Shown one piece after another: positions 55,495 to 62,618 of a DNA stretch of 64,000 nt; positions within the stretch are counted from its first letter, which is position 1, and each line of letters opens with the position of its first letter. The notes beneath the pieces are model-generated. The model was not told where the DNA came from, searched no databases, and worked only from the letters and a program-made list of their open reading frames with translations. Source of the stretch: Candidatus Sericytochromatia bacterium (GTDB lineage: Bacteria; Cyanobacteriota; Sericytochromatia; S15B-MN24; JAQBPE01); the NCBI GenBank assembly GCA_035285325.1, contig JAYKJB010000021.1:82549-146548 (forward strand). The letters are read 5' to 3'. Position numbers and translations under genes: made by a program.

Positions 55495-56453
55495 GCGAAG
55501 TTTACGTTCACGGCCTGGCCTACGCCCTGGGCGACCAGGCCATTTCTCTGGCGGACACGGTCCAGGCGGGCCGGACGATCTCGGACCTGACGACCCTCCG
55601 GGAGGCAGGCTTCCACCAGCACCACGTGGCCGCAGACGGCACCGACGCCTACATGCTGGGCTTGCGGGCGGCCCAGGCCCTGGGCGAGCAGCCCGGCATC
55701 GACCTCGCCCGCACGGGGGCGATCCTGTATGCCACCTGTCTGACGTGCAACGGCAACCGCGGCAGTGAAGCTGAGTTTCGGACCACGCGAGACGTCAAAC
55801 ACCTGATGGACTATCCGGCCAGCCACCTGCAGGCCGATCTGGACCTGCCGGACGCCGCGGTCATCGGGCTGAATCAGCAGGCCTGCACCTCCATGCTGGG
55901 GTCGCTGCGGATGGCCCGGGCCCTGCTGCTCGCGGAACCCGAGATGGAGGGCGTGCTGTGCGTGTCCGCAGACCGGTTCCCCGCGGGGGCGATCTACGAG
56001 CAAGCCTACAATCTGATCAGCGACGGGGCCGCGGCCTGCTGGGTTGGCAGGGAACCGCGTGGGTACCGCCTCGTCGCGACCCACGCATTGACCAACGGCG
56101 CGCTGGCTCAGGCCACCGATGACGAGACGGTGGGCAGCTATTTCGGCTACACGCATCGCCTGGTGACCGAACTGCTCCGCAAGGCCGACATGAGGGCGGA
56201 CGACCTGGACTGGGTGGTCCCGCAGAACACCCACGTCAAAACCTGGGAGGTGCTCTCGCGCCTGCTACGCATCCCGCTGGAACGGGTCTACTTCGACAGC
56301 ATCGGCGAGGTGGCTCACATCATCAGCAGTGACAACGTGGTGAACCTGTTGAAACTTGAAAATTCGGGAAGGATACAATCGGGACAGCGGTTGCTCCTGC
56401 TGATGGCCGGTTTCGGCCTGAATTGGCAGGGCACCATCCTGGAAAAGAGGTGA
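55491..56453 (+). CDS. KAS III-like condensing enzyme
   Basis: A 320-residue thiolase-fold protein of the FabH (3-oxoacyl-ACP synthase III) branch. The nucleophile is Cys132 in NQQACTSMLGS, the second triad residue His248 in VPQNTHVKTW, and the third Asn282 in IISSDNVVN. FabH normally reads PHQAN and GNTSAAS at the last two, so the pocket differs. VLCVSADRF and DGAAACWVG are standard. It may join an acyl chain to the second carrier-bound unit by C-C, ester or amide formation. The GTG start overlaps the methyltransferase stop by 4 nt, and the diiron gene follows after 3 nt. Confidence 0.87.
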   Translation: MSEVYVHGLAYALGDQAISLADTVQAGRTISDLTTLREAGFHQHHVAADGTDAYMLGLRAAQALGEQPGIDLARTGAILYATCLTCNGNRGSEAEFRTTRDVKHLMDYPASHLQADLDLPDAAVIGLNQQACTSMLGSLRMARALLLAEPEMEGVLCVSADRFPAGAIYEQAYNLISDGAAACWVGREPRGYRLVATHALTNGALAQATDDETVGSYFGYTHRLVTELLRKADMRADDLDWVVPQNTHVKTWEVLSRLLRIPLERVYFDSIGEVAHIISSDNVVNLLKLENSGRIQSGQRLLLLMAGFGLNWQGTILEKR

Positions 56454-56456
56454 CCC

Positions 56457-57317
56457 GTGCTCAGCCTTGAAACGCTGGTGGAAAAGCTCAACGCGACGTC
56501 CGAACGTGACTACCCCCTCCCCACCTGGGGGTTGGAATGGCCCGACCAGTTCCCGGAGGATGCCTGGGCCTTCTCGCCCGAAATGCTGTCGCTGGCCGGC
56601 CAGCCGGTGCTCGACACGCTCTCGGAGAGTCAGCTGAAACGCCTGGCCCTGCTGGAAGCGGCCAACTTCTTCAGCCTCAACATCAATGGTGAAAAGAGCC
56701 TGATTGAGGGCCTGGCCAGGCAGTGCTACCGGCCTCAGACCCACGCCGTGACGAGCTACATTCACCACTTCCTGGAAGAGGAAAGCCGTCACATGCGCAC
56801 GTTCGGGGCCTTTTGCCTGAAGTACGTCGGCAAGACCTATCCCGACAAGAAGCTCGTCTTCGAACGCGAGTACGCCGACGGCGAGGAAGACTTTCTGTTC
56901 TGGACCAAGGTGATGCTGTTCGAGGAGACGGCTGACGCCTACAACGTGCGCATGGCCGCGGATGAGCGCCTGCACCCCCTGGTGCGGGGCATCCACAAAA
57001 TGCACCATCATGATGAAAGTCGCCATCTGGCCTTTGGCCGACAGATGCTGCGGGACGCCTGGCAGCGCCACGCCGGCGAATGGGACGGCGCCGTGCGAGA
57101 GGGCATCCGGAGCTACCTGCTCACCTATCTGACCAGCGTCTGGCGCGAGTACCACAATCCGGCCGTTTACCGCGATGCGGGCTTGCCGGATGCTTACGGC
57201 CTGTTCACGGCCAGTTTTGAGAGTGACACCGCGCGTCAGCGTCGCGGGGAGTTGTCAGCCAAACCGATCAAGTTCTTGACCGACATCGGCGTTTTCGAGG
57301 AGGTTCCAACGTGGTGA
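56457..57317 (+). CDS. AurF-type diiron oxygenase
   Basis: A 286-residue ferritin-fold enzyme of the p-aminobenzoate N-oxygenase (AurF) family. The full seven-ligand diiron set can be placed: Glu79 (NGEKSL), Glu109 and His112 (EESRHM), Glu156/157 (LFEETAD), then His183, Glu187 and His190 in KMHHHDESRHLAF. The H-x3-E-x2-H triplet is exactly AurF-like. Family members oxidise amines to hydroxylamine or nitro groups, or hydroxylate carrier-bound substrates (CmlA/CmlI relatives). Here an aminoacyl-carrier protein encoded next door is an attractive substrate (inference). Its stop overlaps the ACP gene. Confidence 0.88.
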   Translation: MLSLETLVEKLNATSERDYPLPTWGLEWPDQFPEDAWAFSPEMLSLAGQPVLDTLSESQLKRLALLEAANFFSLNINGEKSLIEGLARQCYRPQTHAVTSYIHHFLEEESRHMRTFGAFCLKYVGKTYPDKKLVFEREYADGEEDFLFWTKVMLFEETADAYNVRMAADERLHPLVRGIHKMHHHDESRHLAFGRQMLRDAWQRHAGEWDGAVREGIRSYLLTYLTSVWREYHNPAVYRDAGLPDAYGLFTASFESDTARQRRGELSAKPIKFLTDIGVFEEVPTW

Positions 57318-57568
57318 CCGAGGCGCACTTCAAGGCGACCCTGCGCGATTGGTTGGCGCAGAAAAACCCGAGCGTCGACCCGGCGGCCATCCAGGACGAC
57401 ACGCCGCTGATCGAACAGCGCTTGCTCACCTCGATCCAGGTCATGGACCTGGCCCTGTTCATCGAGGACAACTTGGGCTCGTCGCTCGACATGACCCGCA
57501 TCAAGAAGGGCGCCTTCTCCTCGATCGACGCCATCTGGCGCACCTTCTTTGCGGGCGTCAAGGTATGA
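57311..57568 (+). CDS. Acyl/peptidyl carrier protein 1
   Basis: An 85-residue carrier protein. The phosphopantetheine Ser is Ser41 in QRLLTSIQVMDLALFIED; the motif is TSI rather than the standard DSL. The fold pattern (four helices, acidic helix 2) fits. GAGGAGG lies 7 nt before the GTG at 57311; a second GTG at 57314 overlaps the upstream TGA. Its stop overlaps the ATG of the amino acid:[carrier protein] ligase by 4 nt, which marks it as the likely partner of that ligase. Confidence 0.86.
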   Translation: MVTEAHFKATLRDWLAQKNPSVDPAAIQDDTPLIEQRLLTSIQVMDLALFIEDNLGSSLDMTRIKKGAFSSIDAIWRTFFAGVKV

Positions 57569-58461
57569 CCACGGCGGCGGACATTCCCGGCCTGACCTGG
57601 CGCGGCAATGGCCAGGCCGCCCTGAGCGGCGACCTGCTCGGCCTGTATCGCGATCTCGACCTGGGCTTCCGCGTGCTGGCGTCCCGCGTGTCGGCCAGTG
57701 AGGTGGAGGTACCGCCGCTCTTTCCGGCCGCAGCGCTGCAACGGATCGATTACTTCGCGTCCTTCCCCCACCTGGCCACCTTTGCCTGCGTCCACGAAGA
57801 CACGCCGGACAATCTGGCAGACTTCGCCAAAGCGCCGTGGGATGAAGATCGGGGCGCGCTCCAGTTGGGGCGACTGGCGCCCACGGCCGACGTCCTGACG
57901 CCCGCGGCCTGTTACCACGTCTACCTGGACCGCATCGGCCAGCGCCTGACCGGGCCGGTCCACGTGACGCTCTGTGCCCGCTGTTTCCGGCGCGAAGCCT
58001 ATTACCAGCCGCTGCGACGCCAGTGGGCCTTCTCGATGCGCGAGATCGTTTGCCTCGGAACCCCGGACGAGGTCAAGGCCTTCCTGGCCGACCACAAAGG
58101 CGTGATGAGCACCCTGGCGGAAAAACTTGGGCTGAAGGCCGAGTTCGCTCACGCCACGGACCCCTTCTTCAACCCTGGTCGCAACGGCAAGTACCTGATG
58201 CAGGTCGTCGACCCGGTCAAGGAGGAACTGGTGTTTGCAGGCGATCTGGCGATCGGCTCGCTGAACTACCATCGCAGCACCTTCGGGGAGGCTTTCGACA
58301 TCTCCCGCGACGGGGAACCGGTTCACACGGGCTGCGCGGCCTTCGGCATGGAGCGCTGGCTGTTTGCGCTGATTGAAACCCACGGCCTGACAGACGCCCG
58401 GGCGCGCGTGTCGGCCTGGTTGGAGGAAGACCAACCGCTCGGCGGGGAGGCCAGCCTTTGA
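57565..58461 (+). CDS. SerRS-like amino acid:[carrier protein] ligase
   Basis: A 298-residue class II aminoacyl-tRNA-synthetase-like enzyme without the tRNA-binding coiled coil. It matches the Bll0957-type ligases that adenylate a small amino acid and attach it to the phosphopantetheine arm of a carrier protein. The predicted zinc ligands of that family can be placed at Cys116 (TPAACYHVY), Glu160 (FSMREIVCLG) and Cys257 (HTGCAAFGMERW), with near-family spacing. Motif 2 is CARCFRREAYYQPLRRQW and motif 3 is GMERWLFAL. Known members use Gly, Ala or similar; the substrate here is unknown. It is coupled by a 4-nt overlap to carrier protein 1 and by a 4-nt overlap to the following SDR. Confidence 0.9.
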   Translation: MTTAADIPGLTWRGNGQAALSGDLLGLYRDLDLGFRVLASRVSASEVEVPPLFPAAALQRIDYFASFPHLATFACVHEDTPDNLADFAKAPWDEDRGALQLGRLAPTADVLTPAACYHVYLDRIGQRLTGPVHVTLCARCFRREAYYQPLRRQWAFSMREIVCLGTPDEVKAFLADHKGVMSTLAEKLGLKAEFAHATDPFFNPGRNGKYLMQVVDPVKEELVFAGDLAIGSLNYHRSTFGEAFDISRDGEPVHTGCAAFGMERWLFALIETHGLTDARARVSAWLEEDQPLGGEASL

Positions 58462-59558
58462 ATCGCACACTCATCACCGGCGCGGGAGGCCACATCGGCC
58501 TGGCCGTGGCGCAGCGACTCGTGGCGGAAGAACGCCCGGTGCTGCTCTTCCTGCACGCCGAAACCCGCGACGAGGCGGCGGCCAAACAGGCGCGCATCGA
58601 GCCACTTTTCGATGGTCATGGTGGGCTCGTCCGCTTTGCGGCCGGCACGATGCGAGACGAACGGCCGTTCGCCGAGGTCGACCGCGACGAGGTCAGCCAG
58701 GTCCTGCACACGGCGTCGATCATTCGCTTCAACGTCGAGGCCGCGGATGCCGACGCCGTGAACGTGGCCGGTGCCCGCAAGGCGATCGCCTTCGCCCGCT
58801 CCTGCCCTCGCATCGAGGCCTTCTCGCTGGTCAGTTCGCTCTATGCGACCGGCCTGGCGGCCGGCCCGATCGCCGAGGCCCTGCTGCCGGAGGCGCCTGG
58901 CTTCGCGAACCACTACGAGCGTTCCAAGTGGGAATCGGAGGCCCTCCTGGCAAACGAACGCGACCTGCCCTGGCGCATCTTGCGCATCGCCACGGTCATG
59001 GCGGATGACGACAGTGGGGCCTACAGCCAGGTCAACGCCGTCCACAACACGCTGCGCTTGCTTTATTACGGGCTGATCTCCGTGATTCCCGGCGTGCCCG
59101 AGACCCCGCTCTATCTGGTCACGCGGGAGTTCGTGGCCAGGGCCATCGCGGCCCTGCTCGCTCGGCAGGCGAGTGGGCAGGTCTATCATCTGGCCCATCC
59201 CCAGGACTGCAACCCGAGCTTGGAAGCGTTGCTGGATCTGGCCTTCGACGCCTTCTCACAAGACCCCGGCTTTGCGCGCCGGCGGGTCCTTCGCCCGCTC
59301 TACACCGACCTGGACGCCTTTCAAGCCTTGGCCAGCGGGATGGCTGGCTTCCAGAGCAGCGTGATTGCCCAGGCCCTGGCCACGCTGACGCCGTTCGCGC
59401 CTCAACTGTTCATCACCAAGGATTTTGACACCCGGCGATTGCAGGCGGATTGGGCTGACTACACCCGGATGGATGGGCTCGCCGTCGCCCGAGGCGTCGT
59501 CCGTCACGGCCTGGCGACCCGCTTTGGCAAGGCACAACCCCAGGAGGTGAGCGGATGA
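58458..59558 (+). CDS. Thioester-reductase-like extended SDR
   Basis: A 366-residue NAD(P)-dependent extended short-chain dehydrogenase related to the thioester-reductase / fatty acyl reductase group (NAD_binding_4). The cofactor loop is ITGAGGHIG with Gly8, Gly11 and Gly14. VLHTASIIRFNVE is the second strand, SLVSSLYATG holds Ser126/127, and HYERSKWESE gives Tyr153 and Lys157. RILRIATVMADDDSG and a mixed C-terminal domain follow. In this setting it could release a carrier-bound intermediate as aldehyde or alcohol, or reduce a keto group. The TTG start overlaps the ligase stop; the next gene overlaps by 4 nt. Confidence 0.82.
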   Translation: MNRTLITGAGGHIGLAVAQRLVAEERPVLLFLHAETRDEAAAKQARIEPLFDGHGGLVRFAAGTMRDERPFAEVDRDEVSQVLHTASIIRFNVEAADADAVNVAGARKAIAFARSCPRIEAFSLVSSLYATGLAAGPIAEALLPEAPGFANHYERSKWESEALLANERDLPWRILRIATVMADDDSGAYSQVNAVHNTLRLLYYGLISVIPGVPETPLYLVTREFVARAIAALLARQASGQVYHLAHPQDCNPSLEALLDLAFDAFSQDPGFARRRVLRPLYTDLDAFQALASGMAGFQSSVIAQALATLTPFAPQLFITKDFDTRRLQADWADYTRMDGLAVARGVVRHGLATRFGKAQPQEVSG

Positions 59559-60118
59559 ACCTCACGGAAAACGAACGCTGGTTGCTGAGCTTCTATCGGA
59601 TGTCGGAGATCAGCGGGTCCTTGTTCTTCGGGCGCCTGGCGCGCACGCTGCCCTCCGGACCGGTCCAGATGGACATGACCCGACATTTCGCCGACGAGGC
59701 GCAGCATGCCCGCTACTGGACCGACTGTTTGGACCGACTGGGCGCCACGCCCATGCGGTTGCCGAACTCCTACCAGGACCAGTACATCAACGCGGCCGGC
59801 ATGCCCGTCAACCTGATGGAGGTACTCGCGCTGACCCAGGTCTTCGAGCGGCGCGTGGTCCGTCAGTACGTCAAGCATCTGAGCGCGCCGGACCTGAACC
59901 CCGTCATACGGGAGACGCTCGGCAAAATCATCGAGGAAGAAAAGTGGCACCTCGAGTGGATCGGCAAGGCCCTGATCGAGCTGGAGCCCAAATTCGGGGC
60001 GGCCCGCATCCAGCAAACGCTGGAACGCTTCAGCGCGGCGGATCTGGCGGTCTATGCCGCCACGGCCAAGGAACACGAGGAACGCGTCGAGGGCTTGTCC
60101 TTGCGCCTGTCCCACTGA
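59555..60118 (+). CDS. Second ferritin-like diiron protein
   Basis: A 187-residue four-helix ferritin-like protein. The predicted diiron ligands are Glu18 (YRMSEISGSLF), Glu48 and His51 (ADEAQHARYW), Glu98 (QVFERRVV), and Glu129 and His132 (IIEEEKWHLEW). This is the E...ExxH...E...ExxH pattern of oxygen-activating ferritin-like enzymes (MiaE and related groups). It differs from the AurF-type enzyme in the same cluster and may perform a second oxidation. The ATG overlaps the SDR stop by 4 nt, and carrier protein 2 follows after 19 nt. Confidence 0.8.
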   Translation: MNLTENERWLLSFYRMSEISGSLFFGRLARTLPSGPVQMDMTRHFADEAQHARYWTDCLDRLGATPMRLPNSYQDQYINAAGMPVNLMEVLALTQVFERRVVRQYVKHLSAPDLNPVIRETLGKIIEEEKWHLEWIGKALIELEPKFGAARIQQTLERFSAADLAVYAATAKEHEERVEGLSLRLSH

Positions 60119-60137
60119 CCATCCGGAGGAGCTGGAA

Positions 60138-60374
60138 ATGACCCACGATCTCAAAGGCACCCTGGCGCGCTTGCTGCAGGTGGACCCGGCGAAAATTCAA
60201 CCAGACGTGCCCCTGAAAGAGCTGGTGACGGAATCCTTCATTCTGATCGAGCTGGTCATTTCACTGCAGGAAGAGTTGGACATCGTGCTGATGCATGAAG
60301 AATTCGAACCCGTGCGCACGGTTCAGGACCTGCTCGACCTGGTGGAATCCAAGCTCCAGACGCCAGCGAGCTAG
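60138..60374 (+). CDS. Acyl carrier protein 2
   Basis: A 78-residue carrier protein. The likely phosphopantetheine Ser is Ser33 in ELVTESFILIELVISLQEEL; the motif ESF replaces DSL. The acidic helix 2 and the DIVLMHEEF-like third helix fit the fold. The ATG has GGAGGA 7 nt upstream. Being separate from carrier protein 1 and near the second diiron protein, it may carry the fatty acyl chain from FAAL. The 203 nt after it (60375-60577) hold no gene or terminator that I can see. Confidence 0.86.
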   Translation: MTHDLKGTLARLLQVDPAKIQPDVPLKELVTESFILIELVISLQEELDIVLMHEEFEPVRTVQDLLDLVESKLQTPAS

Positions 60375-60577
60375 GTGCACCAGCCCGAATCACCGGGGGT
60401 TTGCCGTCAGGCCGCTGGAATCGTCCACGACATCCCTGGGCCTTCACCACCCCGGACGGGGCTCCCCCGAGCCACCCGTGATGCTCGGGGTCGGCTGGAA
60501 ACCCTCGCTCCAACACCCTGTGCCCCTCGCGCGGGGGGCCTTGTGGCGACAGCAGACGTGGCGCGCCGCGTGAGGGG

Positions 60578-60611
60578 CATCACCCCCCTGGGTATGACCA
60601 AGGGGGGGATG
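60578..60611 (+). promoter_or_regulatory. Hairpin covering the ribosome-binding site of the next gene
   Basis: CATC-A-CCCCCC-TGG at 60578-60591 pairs with CCA-A-GGGGGG-GATG at 60598-60611, loop GTATGA. The G-run is the Shine-Dalgarno of the lipoprotein gene starting at 60613. There is no T-tail, so it is not a terminator. Confidence 0.5.
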
Positions 60612-60612
60612 T

Positions 60613-61266
60613 GTGATGCGAATGCGCTTTTGGCGTCCTCTCGACGATTTTATGCCTGCCCCCGCGCTCCCTCGCCTGACTGCGTGGTCGGTCGGGGCCC
60701 TCTTGGGGGTCTCCGCCACCCTGGGGTGCGTCAACCAGGCTTCCCCGGTGGCCAAGTCCCAACCCAGCCTGCGGCGGTCCCAGACATCGGGGGCGCAGGT
60801 GGCCACCACCACGGCGATGCTGAACCCGGCGATCGCCTCTCAGCAGTCCCCCCGGCGACTCCAGGCCGTGGTCAACCCCTACACGCCGGCGGACGTCAAC
60901 CACCTCGTCATCACCTTGTCACGCGTGGCCACGGGCGCCACGTCGGCGGTGGCCACCAGCCGCCTGATCAACCCAGCCACTTTCACCGACCCTTTGATCT
61001 TCGGGGACCTGAAACGCTTCCAGCGCTACCAGGCGGTCGCCGAGGCTTATATCGGCCCCGATGACGACGCCACGGGCCTGATCAGCGTGAACGCCCTCTC
61101 GTCGGTGTCCTTCGACGTGGCCGGCGACGACCAGATCGTGGTGGCCACCCTGCCGATTCAGCTGCAAGACCGGGAGTTTGCCGGCGAGGCACGCAGCACC
61201 GCGACGGTGATCCTGCCGGGCACTTACAGCTACGCGGCCAGCGAGGCAATCGAGGTGGGGCCTTGA
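60613..61266 (+). CDS. Small secreted lipoprotein of unknown function
   Basis: A 217-residue protein with a long N-terminal region whose hydrophobic core LTAWSVGALLGVSATLGC ends in a lipobox Cys near residue 39. The mature part is Thr/Ala/Val-rich and beta-looking (HLVITLSRVATG, DQIVVATLPIQLQD), with no known domain. The GTG at 60613 (or ATG at 60616) has an AGGGGGGG site that is sequestered in a hairpin. Its stop overlaps the next gene by 4 nt, so the two are coupled. Confidence 0.65.
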   Translation: MMRMRFWRPLDDFMPAPALPRLTAWSVGALLGVSATLGCVNQASPVAKSQPSLRRSQTSGAQVATTTAMLNPAIASQQSPRRLQAVVNPYTPADVNHLVITLSRVATGATSAVATSRLINPATFTDPLIFGDLKRFQRYQAVAEAYIGPDDDATGLISVNALSSVSFDVAGDDQIVVATLPIQLQDREFAGEARSTATVILPGTYSYAASEAIEVGP

Positions 61267-62489
61267 GCAGCTGCCCGGCGGTGGCTCGAACAGCCCTCAC
61301 CTGGCTGCTCGGTGGCCTGCTTCCGACGCTGCCGGCCTGTCTGGCGGAGCCCGGGGTGGTGCCCCGCCCGGATGGCGGGCAACCGATCACGGGTGAGGTT
61401 CACGGATTCGATCCACTCACGGACCGTTTCGTTCCGCTCTCAGGCGCTCACGTGAGGGTGCAGGGGGCGAGTGGGGAGGGCCTCACTGATGCCCGCGGTC
61501 ACTATCGGCTGGAGGGTCTCTCACCCGGTGCCCACCGCCTGAGCGTGACCCTGCCGGGCTATGCGCCCGCAGACTTGGAGCTCCACGTTCCCAGCGGGCA
61601 AGCCTTGGAGGGCGTCCACGTGGGGCTCGCGCCCGTGGCGCCGACGCCGCGCCGACTGGCCCAGGCCGGAGCAGCGCCAGCGCCACAGGAAACCCTCGTG
61701 GTGGGGGTGGTCAGTGATCCACGGGGCACCGCCGTGGCGGGGGCGCGGGTGCAGGCCAGCACCACCAGTGGCGCGTTCGCCCGCACGACATGCAGCGAAT
61801 CCCTGGTCCAGACCTCGGGATTGGCCGCCGGCGGCGGCATCATCAGCACCCGCACGGGACACTTTGCCTTCCGGGTCACCCAGACCGTCGGCCTGACCTA
61901 TGTGCGCCTCAATGCCAGCGGTGAGACGCCGGGCGGCATCCGGCTCGAACGGCGCAGTTCACGCGAGCTGGCGGTGGACGAGAACGGTCCGTCGGCGATC
62001 AGCCTGGCCTTGCAGATGGATGCCTTCGACCAGGTGACCACCCCGATCGCGCAGGGCCCGGTCGTGCTCGGCGGCCCCTGTACCCTGAAGGTGGGTTCGG
62101 GCCTCTCGGCGAGGACGGATGAATTTCACGTGCGCATCCGCCCCGAGGGAAGCTCGGCGCAGGCGATTGAAGTGATCCCCGAATGGGTCGAACGGTCCGG
62201 GCGGGGCGGTGACGTCTGGTTTCGGGTGCCCGCCACGCTGGCCGCCGTGCCGCTGGTGGCGCAACTGGTGCAGTTCGGGCTGGCCACCTCGGGCTGGTCC
62301 CCGCCGTTCCGAGCCAGCGCGCCGCCTCCGGGCCCTCCCGACGAAAGCTGGCTTGCGCTCAAGCCAGCCCCCCCTGCCGTCACGCCAATCCCGGACGAAT
62401 ATGCTCCCTGCGCGAGTCTTGGCCTGATCATTCAGGCCGGAAGCGTCGTGAACCGAACCAGCAGCGAGACGATCCGCCAGGCCCCGTGA
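61263..62489 (+). CDS. Secreted protein with carboxypeptidase-regulatory-like domain
   Basis: A 408-residue exported protein. A hydrophobic start ends LGGLLPTLPACLA, perhaps a lipobox at Cys26. Residues ~40-125 form a carboxypeptidase regulatory-like beta-sandwich: ITGEVHGFDP, SGAHVRVQGASGEGLTDARGHY, and LEGLSPGAHRLSVTLPGYAP. A second similar unit begins near VVGVVSDPRGTAVAGARV. The last half is beta-rich and unassigned. The TTG start overlaps the previous stop. It is probably a surface adhesive or structural protein. Confidence 0.75.
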   Translation: MSSCPAVARTALTWLLGGLLPTLPACLAEPGVVPRPDGGQPITGEVHGFDPLTDRFVPLSGAHVRVQGASGEGLTDARGHYRLEGLSPGAHRLSVTLPGYAPADLELHVPSGQALEGVHVGLAPVAPTPRRLAQAGAAPAPQETLVVGVVSDPRGTAVAGARVQASTTSGAFARTTCSESLVQTSGLAAGGGIISTRTGHFAFRVTQTVGLTYVRLNASGETPGGIRLERRSSRELAVDENGPSAISLALQMDAFDQVTTPIAQGPVVLGGPCTLKVGSGLSARTDEFHVRIRPEGSSAQAIEVIPEWVERSGRGGDVWFRVPATLAAVPLVAQLVQFGLATSGWSPPFRASAPPPGPPDESWLALKPAPPAVTPIPDEYAPCASLGLIIQAGSVVNRTSSETIRQAP

Positions 62490-62618
62490 GGCCCAACGCC
62501 GGGCCCCTCGGTGGAGAGGCCGGTGGCGCATCTCAGCCGATCGCCCCGGCCCGCCGGGCACGCTGGTATGATGCTCCTGTGGGGGGGCGCTGTGCCCGCT
62601 GTGCAAAGGAATCGCGCG

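Noticed and set aside
57565-58461. A true seryl-tRNA synthetase
   Set aside because: At 298 residues it lacks the N-terminal coiled-coil tRNA arm, carries the Cys-Glu-Cys zinc pattern and is coupled to a carrier protein, so a carrier-protein ligase fits better.
60578-60611. Terminator of the biosynthetic operon
   Set aside because: The stem has no T-tract and contains the ribosome-binding site of the next gene, so a translational role is more likely.
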